This document shows, piece by piece, positions 6,682 through 13,298 of a DNA stretch of 13,298 nucleotides. The stretch lies in assembly GCA_937969125.1 (NCBI GenBank), contig CALBVA010000201.1:1-13298 (forward strand), in the 5' to 3' direction. This DNA is from an uncultured Verrucomicrobiales bacterium. GTDB lineage: Bacteria > Verrucomicrobiota > Verrucomicrobiia > Verrucomicrobiales > Akkermansiaceae. Every line of letters begins with the position of its first letter. The stretch's first letter is position 1. The position numbers were made by a program, and so were the translations under genes. Below the pieces are notes generated by a model, which was not told where the DNA came from, searched no databases, and saw only the letters and a program-made list of their open reading frames with translations.

Positions 6682-8007
6682 TTAGTTGTGAAGGTTGGCG
6701 GACTCGAGGATGCGGGGATCGCGGTGTGGATAGAGGGCAGCCGAGGTCAAATTCCGAAGATAGAGGAAGATGAAACCGGAGCCTACGATGATGAAGGCGA
6801 GAATGTCGCCGATCCAGGATGCACCGATCCAGAGCTGGGCCTTGTGATCGACAACGAGGCCAACTGAAGGTCCACGCTCAGGGATGATCATGTGGTAAAC
6901 GTCCACGGCGTGCATGAAGAGAATGTAGCAGCAGAAGCCAATCATGAATTTCTGGTTCTTCTTCACATCCGAACGAAGGAGCGCGAGGAAGGGCACCGCA
7001 AAGTGCATGAAGACGAGGCTGAGAGAAACGAGGTTCCAGTTTTCGGTGTTCCGCAGAAGGAAGTAACGAGTTTCCTCAGTGATATTGGCATACCAGATGA
7101 GGAAGAATTGTGAGAAGGAAACGTAGGCCCAGAAGACGGTGAAGGCGAAGCAGAGCTTACCCATAATGTGATAGTGCTCCCGGGTGACCACGTTTTTCAG
7201 GTAGCCGTACTTTTGGAGGAAGATTCCGGTGAGAATGAGCACCGCCATGGAACTCAGCGCGGACCCAGCGAAAACATAGACCCCGAACATGGTGGAGAAC
7301 CACGAGTAATCGAGAGCCATGACCCAATCGAGGGCGAGGAAGGTCATGGAAACACCGAAGACGATCATGGCCCATGATGAGTGCTTACGAGCGGCGAAGA
7401 GATTGTCAGTGCTAGGCTTCTTCTCCGTGTCCTGAGCGATGGAAAACTTCCGGACGAGCCAGATGAAGAAACCAAGGAGAAGGAAAAAGCCGATAAAGCG
7501 GAAATACCAGAAGGTAGGATTAAGGTAGAAAGTCTTCGCGGCGAGGAGGTGATCGTGCGCGTTATCACTGCGGAGAAGCGCTTCACTAGAACCCAAATTA
7601 GGACGAGCTTTAACAGCGGTATCGTAAGAAGACATCCACTCCCAAAGATACTTCTGCACTCCGGGGAAAAGGAAGGGAATGGCGAAGACGAAGAGGAAGG
7701 GAAAAACAAAGCCGAGGTTCTCCATCATGCGGCGCACGCTGGTCCCCCACCCCGAGTTGGAGAGATTGTGGAGGAATGTCCAGAAGCACCCGCCGAAGGT
7801 CATGGTAAGGACGAAGAAGAGAGCGAAGAGCCAGGAGAAGGCGTAGGAACCGTGGACGGTGCCATTTCCGAAGATCAGAAAAAGGATACTCACCAACCCG
7901 CCGATGGCTGCAATACCGCCGGTGATGGTCTGGACGCGAGCAAGCTTGCTACCGTCAAGATGCTCCCCGTTGACCGGGATGTCTTTGGATGTCACTTGGT
8001 GTGCCAT
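6682..8007 (-). CDS. actF: Alternative complex III membrane subunit ActF
   Basis: Large integral-membrane subunit of ACIII, distantly related to ActC and packed against it; about ten spans, 441 residues, the usual length. Motifs typical of ActF are visible: LALDWVMALDYSWFSTMFGVY (224-244, with D227 and D233), the HYHIMGKLCFAFTVFWAY segment (278-295) and FSQFFLIWYANITEET (298-313). The family is thought to take part in a possible proton path rather than in quinol oxidation; no haem or cluster motif is present. It follows actE after 24 bases. The ATG at 8005-8007 gives a normal hydrophilic N-terminus before the first span at about residue 25. Confidence 0.95.
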   Translation of the reverse strand: MAHQVTSKDIPVNGEHLDGSKLARVQTITGGIAAIGGLVSILFLIFGNGTVHGSYAFSWLFALFFVLTMTFGGCFWTFLHNLSNSGWGTSVRRMMENLGFVFPFLFVFAIPFLFPGVQKYLWEWMSSYDTAVKARPNLGSSEALLRSDNAHDHLLAAKTFYLNPTFWYFRFIGFFLLLGFFIWLVRKFSIAQDTEKKPSTDNLFAARKHSSWAMIVFGVSMTFLALDWVMALDYSWFSTMFGVYVFAGSALSSMAVLILTGIFLQKYGYLKNVVTREHYHIMGKLCFAFTVFWAYVSFSQFFLIWYANITEETRYFLLRNTENWNLVSLSLVFMHFAVPFLALLRSDVKKNQKFMIGFCCYILFMHAVDVYHMIIPERGPSVGLVVDHKAQLWIGASWIGDILAFIIVGSGFIFLYLRNLTSAALYPHRDPRILESANLHN

Positions 8008-8031
8008 GTCGTGATCAGTCGATGGAAAAAA

Positions 8032-8652
8032 TTACTTGGCGGATGCCTGGAGGGCGCGGAGATAAGCCACGATGGCCCAGCGATCGCGCACGGGGAGATT
8101 GTGCTCGTAGCCACTCATCAGGTTTTTACCCTTGGAGATGACGTGGTAGATGTAGCCGTCAGGAGACTTGTCCTGAGTGTGGTCGAGAAGAGTCGGAACG
8201 GGAGCGCCCGATTTATTCATGTAGGTCGCGACCACCCCTTTGCCGTCACCGGCTTTGCCGTGGCAGATGGCGCAGTGCACGTTAAACATCTCGCGGCCGC
8301 GGCCGAGGAGGCCGATGGAGTCCTTTTCCTCCTTGAGGTTCAATTCCTCCGGCATTCCGTTTCCGAAGGTGCCTTCAAGCTCGCCAGTGAAGTAGTATCC
8401 ATCGCGACCCGCTCCGAATTCAATCGGCATAACGCCGCTATCAGCATTGCGTGGTACCGTGCCTAATACCGGGCGGCGGGAGCCCATGCCATCAGCATAG
8501 AATCCAGATGGTTTTTGGGCCTTAATCTTATCCTGATTGTCCATATCGGGGAAGACCTCGATGGGAGCCTGGGAGAACTTGTCACCACGGAAGCCAAAGA
8601 CCCCGACGACGAGGATGGCGAGTGCGATGAGGCTGAGGAAAAAGTATTTCAT
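8032..8652 (-). CDS. actE: Alternative complex III monohaem cytochrome c subunit ActE
   Basis: Periplasmic monohaem cytochrome c of ACIII, expected to carry electrons between the ActB clusters, ActA haems and the oxidase; 206 residues. It has an N-terminal hydrophobic segment (1-21), then an ActE-type linker (SGFYADGMGSRRPVLGTVPR, 49-68), the haem motif CAICH (C127, C130, H131), and the likely axial Met M179 in KGKNLMSGYEHNLPVRDRW, followed by AIVAYLRALQ. Characterised ActE proteins are usually lipid-anchored, but there is no Cys anywhere in the first 100 residues here, so the N-terminal segment must act as an uncleaved anchor or an ordinary signal peptide. The start is 11 bases after the actD stop. 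Confidence 0.95.
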   Translation of the reverse strand: MKYFFLSLIALAILVVGVFGFRGDKFSQAPIEVFPDMDNQDKIKAQKPSGFYADGMGSRRPVLGTVPRNADSGVMPIEFGAGRDGYYFTGELEGTFGNGMPEELNLKEEKDSIGLLGRGREMFNVHCAICHGKAGDGKGVVATYMNKSGAPVPTLLDHTQDKSPDGYIYHVISKGKNLMSGYEHNLPVRDRWAIVAYLRALQASAK

Positions 8653-8663
8653 GGTTTACCCGG

Positions 8664-9221
8664 TTATTCGGAGTCGTCCTCCACGAGTTCAATGTTGGCA
8701 CCGCCGATCTCGTCGAGGAGTGACTTGGTCCCCTCGGCGGAGAACTTGGCGTCACGCGCTTCGATCGCGATGAAGAATTTGTCATCAGTGACGCGGGCAA
8801 ATTGCTTGCTCGCGAAGATGGGGTGATTCCAGCGGGGCAGTCCCATCAGAGCGAGAAGCCCGAAGAGAACGGTGAAGCCGGAGAACAGAATGGTGAGCTC
8901 AAACATCACGGGGAAAAAGGCCGGGATGGTGAAAATATTGGCGGGCTTGCCCTGCACGATGGTCGGGTAGAGACCCACCTGGGTGGTGTAAGCCAGCGCA
9001 ATCGCGGTGAAAAAACCGGTGAGACCACCGAAGAACACGAAATACGGAAGAATGGAGCGCTTCAGGCCCATCGCGTCATCGAGTCCGTGGATGGGGTAAG
9101 GCGAGTAACAATCCCACTTCTTGAACCCGGCATCACGGACCTTCTCGGCAGCCTTATAAAGCTGCGAGGCATTACTGAATTCGGCTAGGTAGCCGTAAAC
9201 TCTGCGGACTTTGGTGCTCAT
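8664..9221 (-). CDS. actD: Alternative complex III subunit ActD (DUF3341)
   Basis: Membrane subunit of ACIII without redox cofactors; 185 residues, the usual size. An N-terminal cytoplasmic domain (1-55) carries the family's KVRDAGFKKWDCYSPYPIHGLDDAMGL segment. Two spans follow, about 57-80 and 99-127, the second ending in GLPRWNHPIF, also typical. An acidic soluble C-terminal domain (140-185) completes it. In the family this subunit pairs with ActC and is thought to stabilise the complex, possibly contributing to a proton path. Its ATG (9219-9221) overlaps the actC stop by four bases (ATGA), implying translational coupling. Confidence 0.96.
   Translation of the reverse strand: MSTKVRRVYGYLAEFSNASQLYKAAEKVRDAGFKKWDCYSPYPIHGLDDAMGLKRSILPYFVFFGGLTGFFTAIALAYTTQVGLYPTIVQGKPANIFTIPAFFPVMFELTILFSGFTVLFGLLALMGLPRWNHPIFASKQFARVTDDKFFIAIEARDAKFSAEGTKSLLDEIGGANIELVEDDSE
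9218..9221 (-). other. ATGA start-stop overlap of actC and actD
   Basis: On the minus strand the last codon of actC (TGA) and the first of actD (ATG) share two bases in ATGA. This is the only overlap in the run and indicates coupled translation of the two membrane subunits. Confidence 0.95.
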
Positions 9222-10756
9222 GCTTTTTGAAAGTCGGTGGTTTCAGCGGAACCTTCCCCTGCTTCAGGGTTATGTGGGTTGTCGGACTTGCCGTGAATCT
9301 CGGCCTGGTAAGCGGGGATCAATTCTACCCCGTCATCCGGATGCGCGATCTTATCGTCATCATGAGGATCGCTCTCCTTGAGGGTCCACTTGACCTCGGC
9401 AATGTTAATGCAGGGCAGGAAGCGAAGGAAGAGCAGGAAGAGGGCGAGGAACATCCCGATCGTTCCGATGAAAGTCAGGATATCGACGCTGGACGGGCTG
9501 TAGGTTTTCCAATCACCCGGCAGCCACATGCGGGCTAGGGTCGTGACGATGATGACGAAGCGCTCGAACCACATGCCGATGTTAACACACATCGCGATGG
9601 CCATGACGACCCAGAGATTCTCGCGGCATTTCTTAAACCAAAAGACCTGCGGGGAAAGCACGTTCAGACTCATCATGGTCCAGTAAGCCCAGCCGTAAGG
9701 GCCGGTGGCCCGATAGGTGAAGGCGGCACCTTCATATTTCGCGCCGGAGTAAAAGGCGATGAAGAGCTCCATCAGGTAGGCATAGCCGACGATCGTTCCT
9801 GTCAGGAGGATGATCTTGGCCATGTTATCGATGTGCTTCATCGTGATCATATCGTGCAAGCCGTAAAGGGCACGCGCGGGAATCATGATGGTGAGCACCA
9901 TGGCGAAGCCACCGAAGATAGCACCGGCCACGAAGTAAGGCGGGAAGATGGTGGTGTGCCAACCGGGGACGACCGAAGTGGCGAAGTCGAAAGAAACGAC
10001 CGAGTGCACCGAAAGAACGAGCGGCGTGGAGAGCGCAGCGAGAAGGAGGTAGGCCATCTCATAGTGGCTCCATTGACGGTTACCGCCACGCCAACCGAGG
10101 GCGAAGATGCCGTAGGCGAACTTCTTGAAGCCGCTCTTGCAGCGGTCACGGATGGTGGCGAGATCGGGAACCATTCCCAGATACCAGAAGATCAGGGAGA
10201 CGGTGAAGTAAGTCGAGACCGCGAAAACATCCCAGAGGAGGGGCGATTTAAAGTTTTGCCAGATGGCGTTGGAATTAGGAATCGGAGCGAGGAACCAGGC
10301 CATCCAAACCCGGCCAACGTGGAAGGCGGGGAAGATACCCGCGCACATCACGGCGAAGATCGTCATAGCTTCGGCGGCCCGGTTAATGGAGGTTCGCCAA
10401 TTTTGCCGGGTCAGGAAAAGAATCGCGGAAATCAAGGTTCCAGCGTGGCCGATACCGATCCAGAAAACGAAGTTCACAATGGGCCAACCCCACATCACGC
10501 GGTTGGTATTACCCCAAACACCAACACCCGAGGAGACGAGGTAGGTCAGTCCGCCCACCACGCCGACGAGGGCGATGATGGCGCTGGGGATGAAGAGGAT
10601 CCACCAGAGGAAAGGTTGGCGTCCCTCGACCACTCCGCAGATGCGTTCGGTGATCCAGCTGTAGGAACGATTGTTGAGAATCAGTTTCTCGCGCTCGAGA
10701 ACCGGGAGTTTGATCTCGCGCGCGGTGTTCTCAGACTGTGTGGTCGCTTCGGACAT
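9218..10756 (-). CDS. actC: Alternative complex III quinol-oxidising membrane subunit ActC (NrfD family)
   Basis: NrfD/PsrC-like membrane subunit that holds the quinol site of ACIII near the periplasmic face and passes electrons to the [3Fe-4S] cluster of ActB; 512 residues, about ten spans. Family signatures are GIGHAGTLISAILFLTRQNWR (101-121, H104), HSVVSFDFA (251-259, H251 and D257), PGWHTTIFPPYFVAGAIFGGFA (264-285) and MWFERFVIIVTTL (395-407, E398 and R399). The C-terminal 60 residues form an acidic soluble tail ending in Glu- and Pro-rich sequence. The gene starts 18 bases after the actB stop and overlaps actD. The start is the first ATG ahead of the conserved REKLILNNRSYSWITERI segment. 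Confidence 0.97.
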   Translation of the reverse strand: MSEATTQSENTAREIKLPVLEREKLILNNRSYSWITERICGVVEGRQPFLWWILFIPSAIIALVGVVGGLTYLVSSGVGVWGNTNRVMWGWPIVNFVFWIGIGHAGTLISAILFLTRQNWRTSINRAAEAMTIFAVMCAGIFPAFHVGRVWMAWFLAPIPNSNAIWQNFKSPLLWDVFAVSTYFTVSLIFWYLGMVPDLATIRDRCKSGFKKFAYGIFALGWRGGNRQWSHYEMAYLLLAALSTPLVLSVHSVVSFDFATSVVPGWHTTIFPPYFVAGAIFGGFAMVLTIMIPARALYGLHDMITMKHIDNMAKIILLTGTIVGYAYLMELFIAFYSGAKYEGAAFTYRATGPYGWAYWTMMSLNVLSPQVFWFKKCRENLWVVMAIAMCVNIGMWFERFVIIVTTLARMWLPGDWKTYSPSSVDILTFIGTIGMFLALFLLFLRFLPCINIAEVKWTLKESDPHDDDKIAHPDDGVELIPAYQAEIHGKSDNPHNPEAGEGSAETTDFQKA

Positions 10757-10774
10757 GGGTTCAGTCGCAGGAAA

Positions 10775-13298
10775 TTAGTGAATGTTGATGGTCGCCTGAC
10801 CGAGGAACTTGGCATCGGGCATCGCCTTGTTCGGATTCTTAACACGGGCGAGGTAGCTCGTGCGCGGACGGGTGTTGATGTATTGAAGGAGGTCGTAGTT
10901 ACGAGGACTTCCCTTGACCGGCTCGTAAGGCTTCTTGTTGACGAACTCCTTGATGGCCTTCACCGATTCGAGGTCATTGCCTTTGGCGCGGACGACCTTT
11001 GATTTCTCATCGAGGAGGTTTCCGAAGGAAATGGCATCGGTCGGGCAGGCATCCTGACAGGCAGTTTTGACGCTGTCCGTCTTGACGCGGAGATCCTTGG
11101 TGCGGTCGACCTTGACCTCGGTGGATTTGAGGCCGCTCTTGTGAACGTTGACCTTGTGCTGCTGCTTCTGCTTGATCTTGGCGGACTCGAGACGCTGCAC
11201 GCAGTAGGTGCACTTCTCCATCACGCCGCGCATGCGAACGGTGACGTTCGGATTACGTTGATTATGAGTGGCGTCGCCGACCTTTTTCTCGCCGAAGGGT
11301 CCCTTGTAGAGGTTTCCTTTGATGAGCGGATTACGCTTGTTGTAATCGAAGAAATTGAAGCGACGGGCCTTGTAAGGGCAGTTATTCGCGCAGTAGCGGG
11401 TGCCGATGCAGCGGTTGTAAGCCATCGAGTTGAGACCTTCCTCGGTGTGGACAGTGGCATTGACCGGGCAAACAGTCTCGCAGGGTGCCATCTCGCATTG
11501 GACGCAACCGACGGGCTGAGGAACTGACTCGGGATTCTGGGAAACCCAAGCGGGGTTCTCGACCTTTTTGCCGTCGTTTTTGACCTTATGGCCATCTTCG
11601 TAAAGATACTGCTGCGAGGCGAAATAGCGATCCATGCGGATCCAGTGCATCTCGCGGCCCATTGCGACCTGATCCTTACCAACAACAGGGATGTTGTTTT
11701 CAGCCTGGCAGGCGACGAGGCAGGAATTACACCCGGTGCAGGTGTTGAGGTCAATGGCCATGCCCCACTGGTGGACTTCGTCGGCGAGGTGGGTCTTTTT
11801 AGCAAGTTCGGTCTTCGACCAAGTGCTGCTGCCTTCCGGCTTGTATAGGGAAATGTTTGGCGGAGCGTGGGAATCCATTCCCTGCTTCTTCACCTTCTCC
11901 ATTTGCTTCTCGAATGAGAGGCCCTTGACCTCATTGGTCGAGACCTCGCGGGCGAGGGCCCGTCCATACATCGAGTGGTGCTCCTGAGTGGAGGCGACCT
12001 TGTAGAGCTTGTTGGTGAGGCTCACTTTTGCTCCTGCAGCGAAATAAGGAGTGTCTTTCTTGCGGAGCGGGTAGGCATTGAAACCGGTATTCAGACCAAC
12101 GTAGCCGGTGACGGGCTTCGATTTGTCAAGTTCAGCAGCTCCCGGACGGCCGTCGTCGGAAGTCTGGCCGTAGCCGAGAGGCAGGGTGACGGCATTGTCC
12201 GCGTGACCGAAGGCAATGATCATTGGAACCATGAGTTCAGTGTCATTGACGGTGAGCTTCACCATCGGCGCACGGGCGTTCTCCCCTTCCCCGATGTGAT
12301 TCTCCTCGGCCGTGGTGGTTTCGAGCTTGATGATCTTATCGTAGAGCTTGAGATCCTTCGCGGTCTGCGGAGAAACCTGGGCGGCATTGTCCCAAGTCAG
12401 CTTGGTGACGGGATCGGGAGCTTCCTGGAGCCAGGCGTTATCGATGTAACGACCGTCGTAGACAGAGGCGTCGGTCGAGAAAACGATTTCGAGTTTCTCC
12501 GGTGAGGGAGCGTCGCTGGCGGCAATCGTCGGGACTTCGGCCTTAGTGGAGCCGGCTTCATAGGATGTCCCGGCGACGAATCCGGTTTGGAGAGCTTCTT
12601 TCCAAGCCTTGTCGTCTGCCTTGCCGGTGAGGGCTTGCAAGGTGTCCTTGACCGCACCCATGGCGGGCGAAAGTTCACCGACGGCGAAGTCACCGCCAGT
12701 GAGGACATGGAGGAGCTCGAGCTCAGCAATACCACCGTAAAGCGGCAGAATCATGGGCTGGAGGAGAGAATAAATGCCAGACTCGGTGCGGGTGTCGGCC
12801 CAGCTTTCGAGGTAGTGGGCGGCAGGAACGTGCCAGTCGCAAGCCCATGCGGTGGCATTGGTGCGGGTTCCCCAGTGGATGGTTGTTTCGGCTTTTTCGA
12901 GAGCCTCGGCAAAGCCATCGGCATCGTAAACCGGGTCAGCCGGAGTGAGGAGGATGACATTGGTCACCGCCTCGGAATCGAGCTTGGCAATGAGATCCGC
13001 GAGAGTGGCATATTGGCCGAGATCGGTCTTCACCGATTTAACGGCGGCAGAGCCGAGCTTGGCATTGATGGCAGCGGCGAGCTGCTTGACCTCCTTCGAC
13101 TGGCGGGTGCCGGCGAGGGCGAGGGCCTTGGAGCCGGCGGCCTTGAGGTCGGCGGCGCACTCTTTGACCCACTGATCGAAAAGTTCGTTGGCATTTTCAG
13201 CACCTGGGAAGAAGGCGGTTTTGTCAAAATCAGGAACGTTAACGGCGACTCCGAGGGCCTTTGCAAGAGCGGCACCGACGAGAGCGACGCGGCTGGGA
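10775..13298 (-). CDS. actB: Alternative complex III iron-sulphur subunit ActB, 5' end beyond the window
   Basis: Large periplasmic subunit that relays electrons from ActC through iron-sulphur clusters. It fuses a molybdopterin-oxidoreductase-like domain (visible residues 1 to about 480, without recognisable cofactor or catalytic residues) to a ferredoxin-like domain. The frame is open to the right edge, giving 840 visible residues; a GTG at 13031-13033 is internal because coding sequence of the same family continues upstream. In visible numbering, cluster cysteines are 520/523/526/530 (CTGCNSCLVAC), 598/601/606/610 (CVQCEMAPCETVC), 630/636/640 (CIGTRYCANNC) and 696/699/747/751 (CTYC...CQDAC). 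Fifteen Cys fit three [4Fe-4S] and one [3Fe-4S] cluster, as known for ActB; the group with Thr in place of a Cys is the three-iron site. A Lys-rich 47-residue segment separates C699 from C747. The signal peptide and ActA gene should lie beyond the edge. Confidence 0.97.
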   Translation of the reverse strand, partial: PSRVALVGAALAKALGVAVNVPDFDKTAFFPGAENANELFDQWVKECAADLKAAGSKALALAGTRQSKEVKQLAAAINAKLGSAAVKSVKTDLGQYATLADLIAKLDSEAVTNVILLTPADPVYDADGFAEALEKAETTIHWGTRTNATAWACDWHVPAAHYLESWADTRTESGIYSLLQPMILPLYGGIAELELLHVLTGGDFAVGELSPAMGAVKDTLQALTGKADDKAWKEALQTGFVAGTSYEAGSTKAEVPTIAASDAPSPEKLEIVFSTDASVYDGRYIDNAWLQEAPDPVTKLTWDNAAQVSPQTAKDLKLYDKIIKLETTTAEENHIGEGENARAPMVKLTVNDTELMVPMIIAFGHADNAVTLPLGYGQTSDDGRPGAAELDKSKPVTGYVGLNTGFNAYPLRKKDTPYFAAGAKVSLTNKLYKVASTQEHHSMYGRALAREVSTNEVKGLSFEKQMEKVKKQGMDSHAPPNISLYKPEGSSTWSKTELAKKTHLADEVHQWGMAIDLNTCTGCNSCLVACQAENNIPVVGKDQVAMGREMHWIRMDRYFASQQYLYEDGHKVKNDGKKVENPAWVSQNPESVPQPVGCVQCEMAPCETVCPVNATVHTEEGLNSMAYNRCIGTRYCANNCPYKARRFNFFDYNKRNPLIKGNLYKGPFGEKKVGDATHNQRNPNVTVRMRGVMEKCTYCVQRLESAKIKQKQQHKVNVHKSGLKSTEVKVDRTKDLRVKTDSVKTACQDACPTDAISFGNLLDEKSKVVRAKGNDLESVKAIKEFVNKKPYEPVKGSPRNYDLLQYINTRPRTSYLARVKNPNKAMPDAKFLGQATINIH

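Noticed and set aside
7381..8466. Plus-strand frame of 361 codons opposite actF and actE
   Set aside because: Same reason: it spans two well-supported genes and the gap between them, with no family resemblance.
9833..11002. Plus-strand frame of 389 codons opposite actC and actB
   Set aside because: Its product is low-complexity and rich in Gly, Glu, Asp and His, as expected from an antisense shadow; the minus-strand genes are certain.
13031..13033. GTG as the start of actB
   Set aside because: The same frame continues open for 88 further codons to the window edge with sequence typical of the ActB N-terminal domain (for example VALVGAALAKAL and KALALAGTRQ), so the GTG is an internal Val.
1..13298. 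Mobile elements, CRISPR arrays, tRNA or rRNA genes, phage genes
   Set aside because: No direct or inverted repeats, transposase or integrase motifs, or RNA-like folds were seen; coding sequence fills nearly all of the window.

Overview
The window is one uninterrupted minus-strand run of eleven genes, read right to left, with no mobile element, RNA gene, CRISPR array or non-coding stretch over about 45 bases. It encodes the terminal part of an aerobic respiratory chain: an alternative complex III (ACIII, a quinol:electron-acceptor oxidoreductase unrelated to cytochrome bc1), followed by a cbb3-like membrane module and an A1-type aa3 cytochrome c oxidase. The gene set, fairly high GC and protein style suggest a Verrucomicrobiota or related PVC-group bacterium. 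That placement is inferred from family resemblance, not from a marker gene.

Layout in transcription order: actB (iron-sulphur subunit, 5' end beyond the right edge), actC (NrfD-like quinol-oxidising membrane subunit), actD (DUF3341), actE (monohaem cytochrome c), actF (second large membrane subunit), a 115-residue single-span protein of unknown function, a CcoN-like membrane protein, a CcoO-like monohaem cytochrome c, a membrane-anchored monohaem cytochrome c, coxA (oxidase subunit I) and coxC (oxidase subunit III, 3' end beyond the left edge). Gaps run from a 4-base overlap to 43 bases, so this is probably a single operon. The pentahaem ActA and the CuA subunit II (CoxB) are not in the window.

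Probable working order: quinol is oxidised at ActC. Electrons pass through the ActB clusters and ActE, perhaps via the CcoO-like and anchored cytochromes, to the aa3 oxidase, where CoxA reduces oxygen and pumps protons. ACIII and aa3 oxidases are known to form supercomplexes in other phyla, and the shared operon suggests the same here.

The unusual part is the middle and the end. The CcoN-like protein is intact but has lost every residue expected at the oxygen-reducing site and one ligand of its low-spin haem. It therefore looks like a structural or electron-transfer relic of a haem-copper oxidase, retained beside a CcoO-like partner whose expected axial Met appears to be Cys. CoxA keeps all metal ligands but has Leu in place of the K-channel Lys. 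CoxC carries a charged insertion of at least about 285 residues after its third membrane span. All ten visible start codons lack a Shine-Dalgarno sequence and all ten are preceded by C.
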